A stretch of 59,653 nt of DNA from Sphingobacteriales bacterium (GCA_016708305.1 JADJGB010000003.1:1-59653); one strand, 5' to 3'. Positions 39,453-50,565 are shown, counted from the first letter of the stretch. Numbers and translations: made by a program. Notes: a model not told the origin generated them from the letters alone.

Positions 39453-39567
39453 TAAAAAATTGTATCAAAGCTTTGTTTTCTTCGGTCATAATGACAGAAA
39501 AGGCATGATTTTGAACATTGGAAGGATATTTGCAGTTATTAGTATTTAAAATTTGAATTTTATAAGC

Positions 39568-40257
39568 ATGTCAAATATATCGGAGTTTGAAAAATATGCT
39601 GTTAAGCACAGAGGGATTTCAAGCAATACGCTTAACAGTTACGAAAAATATATCGTTACAGGTCTTACACCCAACATTATAGAAGAAAGGCCAATGAATG
39701 TGGCTGTAATGGATGTGTACAGCCGTCTGATGATGGACCGGATTATTTTTCTCGGATATCCCATCAATGATGAAGTAGCAAACATTGTAACAGCTCAGTT
39801 ACTTTTCTTAGATAGCACCGATCGTACCCGCGATATCAATATGTACATCAACAGCCCCGGAGGGAGTGTGTATGCAGGTTTGGGATTGTACGACACCATG
39901 CAGTTTGTGTCGCCTGATGTAACTACTATATGTACAGGTATGGCAGCATCTATGGCTTGTGTACTGCTGGCAGCCGGTACCAAAGGAAAAAGGGCTGCGC
40001 TAAAACATTCTCGAATTATGATGCACCAGCCAAGCGGCGCCATCGGTGGACAAGCCAGCGATATTGAAATCACGGTAAATGAAATCAGAAAGCTGAAAAC
40101 CGATTTATACGAGATTGTTCACCAGCACTCCGGCAAATCTATCGAGCATATTGAAAGAGATTTTCAAAGAGACCACTGGATGACTGCCTCGGAAGCTAAA
40201 GAGTACGGATTGATAGACGAGGTATTGGTAACCAATCCTAAAAAGCAAAAATCTTAA
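39568..40257 (+). CDS. clpP: ATP-dependent Clp protease proteolytic subunit (first copy)
   Basis: 229 residues from the ATG at 39568; an in-frame TTG at 39553 is less likely. The catalytic triad is Ser128 (TGMAASMAC), His153 (MMHQPSG) and Asp202 (QRDHWMTA). DINMYINSPGGSVYAGLGLYD is the conserved oxyanion and helix region, given here as INSPGGSVYAG. The enzyme forms tetradecameric barrels that degrade proteins fed by ClpX or ClpC. First of three genes clpP-clpP-clpX in the same direction; the second copy starts 31 bases after this one stops. The N-terminal 35 residues are longer than in E. coli and may be partly removed as a propeptide. Confidence 0.96.
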   Translation: MSNISEFEKYAVKHRGISSNTLNSYEKYIVTGLTPNIIEERPMNVAVMDVYSRLMMDRIIFLGYPINDEVANIVTAQLLFLDSTDRTRDINMYINSPGGSVYAGLGLYDTMQFVSPDVTTICTGMAASMACVLLAAGTKGKRAALKHSRIMMHQPSGAIGGQASDIEITVNEIRKLKTDLYEIVHQHSGKSIEHIERDFQRDHWMTASEAKEYGLIDEVLVTNPKKQKS

Positions 40258-40288
40258 AGAATTTTATTGAATTATATATAAAATAATT

Positions 40289-40948
40289 ATGAATAAATCA
40301 TATTTATACGCAAATAAATGGCAGCAAACTGCAAGACCGTTAAACGATGATGAAGAAGATGAGCCCAAGGAAGACGCACCTGACAAAAGAGATGACCTGA
40401 TGATGCTGAACAAGCGCCTTGAAAAAATGTTCTTCGAGAAAAGAGCCGTGCATCTGTGGGGCGTGGTGGACGATAAGAGCGCCAGAGAAGTAACCACAAA
40501 GTTGCTGTTGTTAGACGCAGATAAACCCGGAGAGGAAATAAAATTTTATATCAATAGCCCGGGTGGAGTAGTTACCAGCGGCATGGTCATTTACGACACC
40601 ATGCAAATGATAAAAAGCGCCGTAAGTACCATTTGCATGGGACTGGCAGCTTCGATGGGAAGTATTTTGCTGAGTGGCGGCAAAAAGGGCAAAAGATTTA
40701 TTTATCCTCATGGAGAGGTAATGATTCATCAGCCTTCATTAGGCGGATATATTCGCGGCGTAAGCGCCGATCTGGAAATTCAAGCAAGGCAAACTTTGAG
40801 AGTTAAGGAAATAGGCGCCAGAATTTTGGCTGAAAATTGCGGAAAACCTTTAGATGAAATCATGCACGACTTCGACCGCGACTATTGGATGAACGCCGAA
40901 GAGGCCATAACCTATGGCATTGTTGACAAAGTGATAAATAAACTGTAA
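40289..40948 (+). CDS. clpP: ATP-dependent Clp protease proteolytic subunit (second copy)
   Basis: Intact, 219 residues. Triad present: Ser122 (MGLAASMGS), His147 (MIHQPSL) and Asp198 (DRDYWMNA), so it should be active. It differs clearly from the first copy: an acidic N-terminal extension (LNDDEEDEPKEDAPDKRDD, residues 18-36) and a different handle region. Two paralogous ClpPs next to clpX suggest mixed or heteromeric rings, as known for some bacteria with two clpP genes; for this organism that is inference. It lies 31 bases after the first copy and about 90 bases before clpX. Confidence 0.95.
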   Translation: MNKSYLYANKWQQTARPLNDDEEDEPKEDAPDKRDDLMMLNKRLEKMFFEKRAVHLWGVVDDKSAREVTTKLLLLDADKPGEEIKFYINSPGGVVTSGMVIYDTMQMIKSAVSTICMGLAASMGSILLSGGKKGKRFIYPHGEVMIHQPSLGGYIRGVSADLEIQARQTLRVKEIGARILAENCGKPLDEIMHDFDRDYWMNAEEAITYGIVDKVINKL

Positions 40949-40973
40949 AAGTTAATTTTTTATATAATTCCAT

Positions 40974-41001
40974 AAAAACAGTCCTATTAAGCGCTGTTTT
41001 T
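40974..41001 (+). terminator. Weak hairpin terminator or attenuator between clpP and clpX
   Basis: AAAAACAG (40974-40981) pairs with CTGTTTTT (40994-41001) over a 12-base loop, and the T-run continues for two more bases. The stem is AT-rich, so termination is probably partial. Confidence 0.4.
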
Positions 41002-41002
41002 T

Positions 41003-41010
41003 TATCTTTG
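41003..41010 (+). promoter_or_regulatory. -7 element TAnnTTTG before clpX
   Basis: TATCTTTG matches the Bacteroidota -7 element and lies 26 bases before the clpX ATG, just after the hairpin. No clear TTTG was found at the -33 position. It would let clpX be transcribed separately from the clpP pair. Confidence 0.45.
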
Positions 41011-41036
41011 TAGCATAAAATAATCAAAAAATAAGT

Positions 41037-42278
41037 ATGCCAGGACCTGTTCATTGTTCGTTTTGTGGCCGTAGCCGTGATGAAGTTGAAATACTAATTG
41101 CCGGTCAGGATGGGCATATTTGTGAAAATTGTGTGGAGCATGCACAGGAAATTATTGAACATGAATTACATGAAAAAGCAATTTCACCCAATTCAAACTT
41201 CACCCTGCATGTAAAAAAACCTATTGAAATCAAAACCTTCCTGGACGATTTTGTAATAGGACAAAATGACGCAAAAAAAGTTTTAGCAGTAGCCGTATAT
41301 AATCATTATAAAAGATTAAAACAAAAAACTAAAGAAATCGAGCACCTGAATGAAGTGGAAATTGAAAAGAGCAACATCGTAATGGTGGGTGAAACCGGCA
41401 CCGGAAAAACGCTTCTTGCACGAAGCATCGCTAAAATCCTGAACGTGCCATTTGCTATTGTGGACGCTACCGTTTTTACAGAAGCTGGTTATGTGGGTGA
41501 AGATGTGGAAAGTATCCTGACACGGCTGCTTCAGGTGTGCGACTACGACGTGGCAGCAGCCGAAAGAGGTATCGTTTATATTGACGAAATTGATAAAATT
41601 GCCCGCAAGAGCGATAATCCCAGCATTACCCGCGATGTAAGTGGCGAAGGAGTACAGCAGGGACTATTAAAACTGCTGGAAGGAGCAGACGTTTTGGTGC
41701 CGCCACAAGGAGGCAGAAAACATCCCGACCAAAAAATGATTAAGATAAACACTCAGAATATCCTTTTCATTTGCGGAGGCGCTTTTGATGGCGTTGATAA
41801 AGTCATTGCCCGGAGGGTTCAAACCAATACCATCGGCTTTAATGTGGACAAAGACGAGCAGGAAGACATGAAAAAAAACCTGCTGAGGTATGTAAATGCC
41901 CAGGACTTAAGATCATTTGGCTTAATTCCCGAGCTTCTTGGAAGACTGCCGGTAGTAACCCATCTCGACCCATTAGATGCTACCACACTCAGAGCCATAC
42001 TTACAGAGCCGAAAAATGCACTAATGAAACAGTACAAAAAACTATTCGAGCTGGAAGGAATCGAACTCATTATAGAACCGGAAGTGTATGACTTTATGGT
42101 TGAAAAAGCGGTTGAATTCAAACTCGGAGCACGCGGATTGCGCAGTATTGCCGAAAGCATTCTTACCGATGCCATGTTTGAACTTCCTTCTTCAAATGAA
42201 AAATCTTTCAGGCTAACCAAGGATTATACAAAACGCAAGTTTGAAAAGAGCAAGATGAATTTAATTAAGGCGGCATAA
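41037..42278 (+). CDS. clpX: ATP-dependent Clp protease ATP-binding subunit ClpX
   Basis: Intact, 413 residues. The N-terminal zinc-binding domain uses Cys7, Cys10, Cys29 and Cys32 (CSFCGRSRDE and HICENCVEHA). The AAA+ domain has Walker A MVGETGTGKTLLARSIA, Walker B IVYIDEIDKIA, pore loop TEAGYVGEDVES (the GYVG loop) and sensor 2 LGARGLRSI. The IGF loop region is seen as NTIGFNVDKDEQED, which contacts ClpP. ClpX unfolds tagged proteins and feeds them into ClpP. It follows the two clpP genes with its own -7 element. The acidic stretch of the second ClpP and this ClpX may work together. Confidence 0.97.
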   Translation: MPGPVHCSFCGRSRDEVEILIAGQDGHICENCVEHAQEIIEHELHEKAISPNSNFTLHVKKPIEIKTFLDDFVIGQNDAKKVLAVAVYNHYKRLKQKTKEIEHLNEVEIEKSNIVMVGETGTGKTLLARSIAKILNVPFAIVDATVFTEAGYVGEDVESILTRLLQVCDYDVAAAERGIVYIDEIDKIARKSDNPSITRDVSGEGVQQGLLKLLEGADVLVPPQGGRKHPDQKMIKINTQNILFICGGAFDGVDKVIARRVQTNTIGFNVDKDEQEDMKKNLLRYVNAQDLRSFGLIPELLGRLPVVTHLDPLDATTLRAILTEPKNALMKQYKKLFELEGIELIIEPEVYDFMVEKAVEFKLGARGLRSIAESILTDAMFELPSSNEKSFRLTKDYTKRKFEKSKMNLIKAA

Positions 42279-42385
42279 AATTTTTTTGAGGTCATCGGCG
42301 CTGCTACTATCAGCTTCCTTGCGTCGCACACTTCAACTTTTATACATATCCCGGCAATTTTAGAAATCAGCAAACTATTAAAGTC

Positions 42386-42529
42386 ATGAACGAACTACTC
42401 GAAAAACTGGTAGCCAACGGCCTCACTCAGGAACAAGCTTTAAAAGCTATTGAAACAATAAAAAATTATGTTGTTGAAAAATTCCATATGCTTGAAGGCG
42501 CTGTCAGCAATCTTTTTGGAGGAGAATAG
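42386..42529 (+). CDS. Small helical protein of unknown function downstream of clpX
   Basis: 47 residues, ATG to TAG, beginning MNELLEKLVANGLTQEQALK and ending SNLFGGE. Composition and codon use look like a genuine gene: amphipathic helices, no rare residues. A middle segment (AIETIKNYVVEKFHMLEGAV) suggests a two- or three-helix domain similar to short proteins seen in other Chitinophagaceae, in which a second segment ends with Phe/Gly residues. No function is known to me. It is 107 bases after clpX and 126 before an M1 peptidase gene. Confidence 0.55.
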   Translation: MNELLEKLVANGLTQEQALKAIETIKNYVVEKFHMLEGAVSNLFGGE

Positions 42530-42655
42530 TTCTAAATCAGGACATACAAACTATACTGCTTGCAATTTATTTCCTCAATTAATTCTTCATCAATACTTAT
42601 ATTTACATATATTTAATTCAGAAACAAGGAAACCCCTGATTTCCAATGATTGATT

Positions 42656-44324
42656 ATGTTTAAAAAAGTATTTATTCTTCTGCTCGCAATCATCATTTAT
42701 GGTCACGCCGACTCCCAGATTTTAATCAATGAATCCCCTTTTACCCGACAGGATACCCTCAGAGGTAGCATTGGCAAAGGGCGCAGCTGGTGGGATGTAA
42801 AAAAATATGATATTAATGTAGAAGCAAATATTCCCGAAAAATTTATCAGGGGTTTTGTAGATATTACTTTTACAAGCCAAAAATTAAATACCGGTATAAT
42901 GCAGATTGATCTGCAGGAGCCCATGAAGATTGAAAAATCGAAACCCTATCCGGTAATAAACAATCCATAAATTTTACCCGTGAAGGAAATGTCTTTTGGT
43001 TAGACGTGAGCAAACCCCGCATTTTCAAAACAGGTATTAACAAAATTCGTATTCATTTTTCGAGCAATCCCAAAGAGGCAAGAACACCACCCTGGGATGG
43101 TGGCTGGATTTGGCAAAATGACCAATTGGGTAGGCCCTGGGTTACGGTAGCCTGTCAGGGGCTGGGGGCAAGCGTCTGGTACCCATGCAAAGATCATCAG
43201 TCCGACGAGCCTGACAACGGCGCTACCCTCACCATCATCACACCCGATACTCTGGTTGGCGTTGGAAACGGACGATTGACTCAAAAAACTGCGCTCCCCG
43301 ATAATAAAATTGCATGGCAATGGACAGTTGTCAATCCTATAAATAATTATCTCATAGTACCTTCAATAGGTAAATATGTGAATTTTACTGCTGAAATGAC
43401 CGGCGAAAAAGGCAAATTGGATTTGAGTTATTGGGTCTTGGATTATAACCTTGAAAAAGCAAAAGAGCACTTCTCCATTGTGAAACCCATGATTAAATGT
43501 TTTGAGGAGTGGATGGGCCCCTACCCTTTTTATCAGGATAGTTACAAATTGGTGGATGCGCCACACCTCGGCATGGAGCACCAAAGCGCTGTGGCTTATG
43601 GCAATGGCTACATGAACGGCTATCGTGGCATGGATAGAAGCGGCTCCGGTTGGGGTAAAGACTGGGACTTTATTATCGTACACGAAAGCGGGCACGAATG
43701 GTTTGCCAATAATATTACAACAAAAGATATGGCCGATATGTGGGTTCACGAAAGTTTTACCACCTACAGTGAAGCTTTGTTTGTACAATGCAGGCATGGC
43801 TTACAGGCAGCCAATGAATATGTAATTGGCCAAAGAAGAAATATCTTCAATCGGCTCCCGATGATTGGTCCTTACGGAGTAAATAAGGAAGGCGATGATA
43901 TTTATGACAAAGGAGCCAATATGATTCACACTATCAGGCAGGTTATCAATAATGATGGTATCTTCAAAAAAATTTTGAGTGGGTTAAACAAAGATTTTTA
44001 TCATCAAACAGTAACCACCCTGCAAATTGAAAATTATATTTCTGTAAAAAGTAAAATTGATTTTTCAAAAGTTTTTGATCAATATCTTCGAACGGTTAAT
44101 ATTCCAACATTGGTTTATAAGAATACCGGCAACCATATTCAGTACAAATGGAGTAATTGTGTGATGGGATTTAATATGCCCGTTAGATTAAAAAACAATA
44201 TCTGGATGTATCCAACAGAGAATTTTCAATCCATCGGTATCGATAAATTAGGCATCTGGGATTTGAAGTTGATAAAAATTTTTTATCCTTACAAAAGAAA
44301 TATAGTGCAGAAGAATATTTGTAA
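42656..44324 (+). CDS. M1 family zinc metallopeptidase, second copy (two frameshifts)
   Basis: The ATG at 42656 begins a signal peptide (MFKKVFILLLAIIIYGHADSQ). The N-terminal beta domain (SWWDVKKYDINVEANIPEKF) runs to a shift near 42968 and resumes as INFTREGNVFWLDVSKPR. Catalytic motifs: LGMEHQSAVAYGNGY (GxMEx), VHESGHEWFANN (HExxH zinc site) and WVHESFTTYSEALF (zinc-ligand Glu). A second shift near 44260 restores the true C-terminus FEVDKNFLSLQKKYSAEEYL with a stop at 44322. About 556 residues, exported aminopeptidase. Distinct from the M1 enzyme at 3.6 kb, which has HELMH. The polysaccharide flippase gene starts 15 bases later. Confidence 0.88.
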
Positions 44325-44339
44325 GCAAGCGCCAACAGA

Positions 44340-45842
44340 ATGAACAGCAGTAACATCCGACGACATAGTATTATTTCTTCCATCATTATTTATTTTGGAT
44401 TTACTATCGGATTAATCAATACTTACTTTTTTGCAAAGGAAGGATTGTTTACCAAGGAAGAATACGGACTTTATGGTTTGTTCATCGCTGTGGCATCCGT
44501 CATGGCATCCTTTGCCAATCTGGCTATGCCTTCGTTCATTTACAAATTTTACCCTTATTACAACGACAACCTTCCTGTTAAAAAAATGACATGCTCAGCC
44601 TTTCATTATTCATCAGTATTATTGGCTTTATCGTAGTACTGGCAGGAGGGATATTTTTTCAGATATGGTTATTAGAAAGTATGGTGAAAACTCGGAGCTG
44701 TTTGTAAACTATTATTATTTGATTTTTCCCATTAGTTTGGGACTTACGCTTTATAATGTACTGGAAGCTTATACTTGGAATTTACATAAGTCAATTGTCA
44801 CCAATTTTGTTAAAGAAGTTGAATGGCGATTCATTATCACTATTCTAATTGTTCTGTTTATCTTCAGAATACTTCCTGATTTCGGATGGTTTGTAAAAGG
44901 TTTTTCTTTTTCTTATCTGGTCATCGCACTCACACTTCTTATTTACCTGCTTTTCACGCGCAAGGTTCACTTTACATTTTCGCTGAGTAAAGTAACCCGT
45001 AAATTTTCCAAAAACATTTATCGTTTTTGCAGTTTTATTTTTGGTGCCAATGTCATTTTTGCCATTACCCAGGCTTTTGACACAATGGTTATTGCCTCCG
45101 TTCTTCCTGACGGGCTTGGTAAAGCTGCCATTTACACGCTGGTGCAATACTTCTCCAGTGTTGTACAAGCGCCGCAGCGCGGCATTATTGCAGCCTCGAT
45201 ACCTCATCTGGCACAATCCTGGAAGGATAAAAAAGTAGATAATATTCAGCGGATTTATCAGCGTTCATCAATAAATCTGCTTATCTTTTCCTGCGTCATT
45301 TTTGTACTGATTGCTGCTAATTTTACGGATGCTATTAAAACGATACCGCTCAATCAGGACTATCTGGCAGGTTTTATAGTATTTATATTATTGGGTATTA
45401 CTAAAATAATAGATATGGGAACCGGCGTAAATGGACAAATCATCGGCACTTCCCGCTATTGGAAATTTGAATTAACCAGTGGCATTATTTTATTGTTGTT
45501 CATGTTGCCACTAAACTATTTCCTTACAAAAAAATGGATATTATGGCACTGCACTGGCAGGTTTAATTTATATGACCATTTACAATTTTTATCAGGATAT
45601 TGCTTCTTTGGCAAAAATCAGATTGTTCCTTTACAGTTAAGTCAGTTTACACAATATTATTAACTATTACAGTTTACTTTTTTGCCTTTTATTTCTTTAA
45701 TAATATGAATGGTTGGCTGGCAATGGTTATCAGAAGTGTTGTAATTGTGTCTTTATTTGCGAGCGGAGTTGTCATATTAAAACTAACACCGGACTTGCGC
45801 CCGGTGTTGCAAACTATTTTAAAAAGATTAGGTAAAAAATAA
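44340..45842 (+). CDS. Polysaccharide biosynthesis/flippase protein of the MOP (Wzx-like) superfamily, frameshifted
   Basis: About 500 residues with 12-14 predicted membrane helices after joining frames at shifts near 44590 (A-run), 44685, 45535 and 45590. Start MNSSNIRRHSIISSIIIYFG and GLFIAVASVMASFANLAMP are typical of Wzx flippases: the Asn/Arg-rich N-terminus and the helix 2 motif. Later AITQAFDTMVIASVLPDG, LGKAAIYTLVQYFSSVVQAPQ and ITKIIDMGTGVNGQIIGTSR are characteristic family blocks. These carriers flip lipid-linked oligosaccharides across the inner membrane for LPS O-antigen or capsule. There are no glycosyltransferases next to it, so its partner pathway is unknown. It overlaps its convergent neighbour's terminator. 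Confidence 0.85.
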
Positions 45843-45857
45843 AACTATTTTTTTACC
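45831..45857. terminator. Bidirectional terminator covering two convergent gene ends
   Basis: GGTAAAAAAT (45831-45840) and ATTTTTTTACC (45847-45857) form a 10-bp stem with one bulged base and a 6-base loop. It encodes the last Lys codons and stop of the flippase and of the NlpC/P60 gene, so termination signal and coding ends overlap. Confidence 0.55.
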
Positions 45858-46591
45858 AAGAACGGATTATTAATTTTAGAATCATTACCCAGCAATCTGC
45901 CGGCGCCAATGTAGTGAGAAACATAATAATCTTCAAATAAATCACTGATAACAACGCCTCTTCCACTCGATGAATGAGCGAATTTATTATTTCTGATATA
46001 AATTCCAACGTGTGAAACTCCGCCGCGCGTATTAAAAAATACTAAATCTCCCTCTTTTAATTCAGTGGTAGAAATACGACGACATTCCTTATACTGCTCT
46101 CTTGCAGTACGAGGAAGCTCAAGGTCATACACCGATTCGTACATGGCCCTTACAAAAGCGCTGCAATCAACCCCCCTTTTGGTAGTTCCCCCATACACAT
46201 ATCTGGTGCCATACCAATAGTCAAGGCTTTCCAAAAGAGAAGTATTGTCTAACAGTTCAGGAAGCACATTCAGTCTTTCCGCATATTTTATCTGCAAATC
46301 ACTTACCTCTTTACTTTCAGAAGCCATTCTATCAACTGCAATTTTTACAATATTGCCAGGAATACTATTTGAAAATGAAGTAGCATTTGCTAATTCCTGA
46401 AATTTATAAAGAGTAACATCTCCTGTTGTCAATTGCAATTGAGAATTCTTGTTTGGTAAAAAACCATTACTCCCTTTAAAAACCGGAGTTGATTTTGGCT
46501 TATAATTAGCCGGATATGTATTTACAGATGCAAATGAATATCCAACTGTGCCAATGGTTATCATCGCTCCCATCAATAAAATCTTCAGCAT
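45845..46591 (-). CDS. NlpC/P60 family peptidoglycan hydrolase
   Basis: Intact, 248 residues with a signal peptide (MLKILLMGAMITIGTVGYSFA). The NlpC/P60 domain (residues about 120-235) has the catalytic Cys143 in GVDCSAFVRAMYES, His194 in GGVSHVGIYI and His206 in NKFAHSSSG. The preceding 80 residues are a helical linker region. Such enzymes cleave gamma-D-Glu-diaminoacid links in peptidoglycan stem peptides. Length is normal. The gene is divergent from dnaE with a 296-base AT-rich gap in which I see no further feature, and convergent with the flippase. Confidence 0.93.
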   Translation of the reverse strand: MLKILLMGAMITIGTVGYSFASVNTYPANYKPKSTPVFKGSNGFLPNKNSQLQLTTGDVTLYKFQELANATSFSNSIPGNIVKIAVDRMASESKEVSDLQIKYAERLNVLPELLDNTSLLESLDYWYGTRYVYGGTTKRGVDCSAFVRAMYESVYDLELPRTAREQYKECRRISTTELKEGDLVFFNTRGGVSHVGIYIRNNKFAHSSSGRGVVISDLFEDYYVSHYIGAGRLLGNDSKINNPFLVKK

Positions 46592-46887
46592 AAAATAGTC
46601 AATTGTTGTTAATTTCAGTACAATTGGTTTAATAATTGTACACCAAATTTTTAATTTCTCATAGTTTAAAACGAATTTTTGAAAACTTTTATTGCCCTCC
46701 TATTCACATTTATTTATTTTTAACTTATATATCGTTGATTATTATATTTTTACAAAAAACATGAATTTCCATTTTGTCAAAATAAATATTACCAATAATA
46801 TTTTTTTTAATATTCAATAAATTGATGTAAAGCCTAATGTGTATAAAATATGCGGTTTATTTGGTAAATTTAACCCATATTAGCAGG

Positions 46888-49800
46888 ATGAAATTCTCAC
46901 ATTTACACGTTCATACACAATATTCATTATTAGACGGAGCAGCATCTGTCAGCTCACTTTATAAGAAAGCAATAGCCGACGGGATGCCTGCATTGGCTAT
47001 TAGCGATCATGGAAACATGTTTGGTGTTTTTGAATTTGTGGCAGAAGCCTACAAAAATCTGGATGAAAACGGCCAGCCCAAAGTAAAACCTATCGTTGGT
47101 TGCGAGTTTTATTTAGTGGCAGATCGAACCCAAAAAACCTTTACAAAAGATAAAAAGACAGCGATATCATCAGATTTTTTGGCCAAAAATGAAACCGGCT
47201 ATAAAAACCTGAGTAATTAAGCCTCTGGGATTCATTGAAGGCTTGTATAGCAAATATCCCAGAATTGACAAAGAATTAGTGCTAAAATATCATGAAGGAC
47301 TTATTGCCACCACCTGCTGTCTGGGCGCTTCGGTGCCTCAGGCAATTTTAAAGCATGGAGAAGCCGAAGCAGAAAAGGAGTTCAAATGGTGGTTAGACCT
47401 TTTGGCGAAGATTTTATGTAGAACTGCAACGGCATGGCATTGCCGATCAGGTCAAAGTGAATGAGGTACTACTGAAATTTGCGGCCAAATACAAAGTTTC
47501 CATCATCGCCAGTAATGATTCGCATTATGTGGAGCAGGAAGACTTTAATGCACACGATATTCTTGTGTATCAATACGGGTGAAAAGCAGTCCACTCCTGC
47601 CTACCGTAGGACTTTTCCGATGATGATATTCAACTAAAAATATGCGTTTTGCATTTGCCAATGACCAGTTTTACTTTAAAACTACTGAGGAAATGTCAAA
47701 ACTTTTTCAAGACATTCCCGAAGCGATAGACAATACGAAACGAAATTGTGGGCAAAGTGGAATTATTGGATCTGAATAGAAAAATTTTGTTGCCTAACTT
47801 TCCGATACCCGACACTTTTAAAACTCATACAAAAAATGAAATCTATGGTAAAGAGGAACTCACTGCTGACTCGCTCAACCAATGGGAATTTCTTAAACAT
47901 CTTACCTACGAAGGTGCTCAAAAAAGATATGGAATAATAACGGATGAAATTCAAGAACGAATTGATTTTGAACTATTTACAATCAAAACGATGGGTTTTG
48001 CCGGATACTTCCTTATCGTTAGTGATTTTATAAAAGCAGGTAGAGACAGAGGGGTTTTCATCATCGGGTAGAGGTTCGGCAGCAGGATCTGTAGTAGCCT
48101 ACTGCATTGGTATCACAAACATAGACCCTATCAAGTACAACCTTCTTTTTGAGCGTTTTCTGAACCCCGACCGTAAGTCAATGCCTGATATCGACACCGA
48201 TTTTGATGACGAAGGCCGGCAAAAGGTTATTGAATATGTAGTAGAGAAGTATGGCAAAAGCCAGGTGGCACAAATTATCACTTACGGTACAATGGCTGCA
48301 AAAATGAGTATTAAAGATGTGGCCAGAGTGATGGATTTACCTTTACCAGAATCGAATGCTTTAACAAAATTAGTACCCGACAAACCGGGTATTTCATTAA
48401 AGAGAGTACTACATGCTCCTATACAGCCAAAAGAAAACATAAGTGAGAAGACACTCATAGAAAAAGAAAATCTTTCCACAGATGATTTGGAAAACGTAAA
48501 AAAAATACGTGAAATTTACAATGAGGACAGTTTGCAATCCAAGGTTTTACACGAGGCCGAAATTCTGGAAGGATCTGTTCGAAATACAGGTGTGCATGCG
48601 GCAGGAATCATCATTGCACCTCAGGATTTGAAAGATTTGATACCTGTGGCAACGAGTAAAGACTCTGATTTATGGCTTACCCAGATTGAAGGAAATACAA
48701 TCGAAAATGCCGGTGTCATTAAAATGGACTTTTTAGGCTTAAAAACCCTTACCATTATAAAAAATGCCCTTGGAATAATAAAACAAAACAAAGGGATAGA
48801 ATTAGACATCGACAATATTCCGCTTGACGACCAGGAGACTTACCTACTATATCAAAAGGGCGAAACAAACGGTACATTTCAGTTTGAAAGTCCCGGTATG
48901 CAAAAATATTTGCGAGACCTGAAACCCGACCGCTTTGATGATCTGATTGCGATGAATGCACTTTATCGTCCAGGTCCGATTGCCTATATACCTGACTACA
49001 TAGAAAGAAAACATGGGCGTGAAGAAGTAATCTACGATCTCCCCGAAATGCAGGAATATCTGGAGGAAACTTATGGTATTACTGTATATCAGGAACAGGT
49101 AATGCTACTAAGTCAGAAAATAGGTGGTTTTAGTAAGGGTGATGCCGACATCCTACGAAAAGCAATGGGTAAAAAACAAAAGGACACGCTTGATAAAATG
49201 AAGAAAAGTTTATCGAAGGAGCTACCCAAAAGGACTATTCCGTAGATAAACTGGAAAAAATATGGACAGACTGGGAGGCTTTTGCCCAGTATGCTTTTAA
49301 CAAATCACACTCCACCTGCTATGCCTATGTGGCCTATCAAACTGCTTACCTGAAGGCGCATTACCCCAGCGAATTTATGGCCGCAGTACTGAATAATGCA
49401 GGCTCTCTTGATAAAATTACCTTTTATATGGAAGAGTGCAAAAGCATGGGAATCAAAGTTTTGGGGCCGGATATTAATGAATCGCAAAAAGGATTTGCCG
49501 TAAATAATAAAGGAGAAATCCGGTTTGGCCTTGGAGGATTAAAAGGTGTGGGCGAAGCTGCTATCGAAAGTATCATTACCGAAAGGAGCAAAAATGGCCT
49601 GTTCGAATCTGTTTTTGACATGATTAAAAGAGTAAATCAGCGAAGTGTAAATAAGAAAACGCTGGAAAGTTTAGTTTACGCAGGAGCTTTGGATTGTTTT
49701 TCTGAATTGCACCGTGCCCAATATTTTTACACTTCCCCTGAAGATAATTCAACAGGTTTAGAAAAAATAATACGGTACGGTCAGGTATGCCAAAACGTTT

Positions 49801-50549
49801 CTGAATCTTCAGCAAACACCTTATTTGGCAACCTATCTGAAAGTATGCAGGTGCCACCTCCCAAGATTGCTACCTGCGACCCTTGGCCTTTGATAGTACA
49901 ATTGGATTTTGAAAAGGAGGTCACAGGAATTTTTTTAAGCGGTCATCCTTTAGATAATTATCGTTTTGAAATGGAAAACTATGGCATTGCCCAGATATCC
50001 TTTTTAAATGAATACAGCGAAAATATTGAAAACAATAATGCCAATGCAGTATTCAGAGTTATGGGATTGGTAAGTGATGCGCAGCATCGCATTTCAAAAA
50101 ATGGAAACAGATATGGCAGTTTCACTATAGAAGATTATTCGGGAAAACTAAATATTACTCTGTTTTCCGAAGATTATTTGAAATTTTCACCCATTCTACA
50201 AATTGGATCAACCGTATTTCTTACAGGCTTTTTCAAAAAAAGATTTAATGGTGAATATTCCTTCACTATAAGTTCTCTGTTATTAGCAGAAAGTGTAAAA
50301 AAGAACCTTACTAAAAAGGTATCATTAAAATTGCCTGCCGCAGACATTACAGATGAATTAGTTCAGTTTATACAAAAAAATTTTCGTCAAAACAGGGGAA
50401 ATACCTCATTGACTCTGAACATAAATGATGAAAAAGAAGGTATCCAAATTGAATTGTATTCTACAACGTTGGGCTTCGAAATGAACAGTGAATTTATTTC
50501 TTTTCTTATTGCTCATCCTTTCTGGCGAGTAAAAGTAATCTATAACTAA
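46888..50549 (+). CDS. dnaE: DNA polymerase III subunit alpha DnaE (multiple frameshifts)
   Basis: About 1,220 residues when joined. Start at the ATG at 46888 (MKFSHLHVHTQYSLLDGAAS), the PHP domain with HLHVH and SDHGNMFG. Shifts near 47217, 47405, 47585, 47740, 48065 and 49235 and perhaps others; the C-terminal 400 residues are unbroken. Polymerase catalytic Asp residues occur in MPDIDTDFDDEGRQK, and GRGSAAGSVVAYCIG precedes it. Helix-hairpin-helix: RFGLGGLKGVGEAAIES. OB domain: VTGIFLSGHPLDNYRFE onward, then RYGSFTIEDYSGKLNITLF. It is the replicative polymerase, essential, so six breaks must largely be sequence errors. Followed by a bidirectional terminator. Confidence 0.95.
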
Positions 50550-50565
50550 TCCTTGATGACAATAA

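Noticed and set aside
42290..42345. GC-richer intergenic stretch after clpX (CGGCGCTGCTACTATCAG and CTTGCGTCGC)
   Set aside because: Unlike its AT-rich surroundings and might be an extragenic repeat, but no second copy in the window and no structure clear enough to report.
43363..43797. 144-residue open frame on the minus strand
   Set aside because: Antisense to the M1 peptidase catalytic domain, which has the zinc motif; no family features.
45785..45808. GC-rich hairpin AACACCGG/CCGGTGTT near the end of the flippase
   Set aside because: Inside the coding sequence and not followed by a T-run; no reason to call it a terminator.
46888..50549. dnaE as pseudogene or programmed frameshifting
   Set aside because: Six or more breaks at unrelated runs in an essential gene; no slippery heptamer plus pseudoknot pattern; sequence error explains them.
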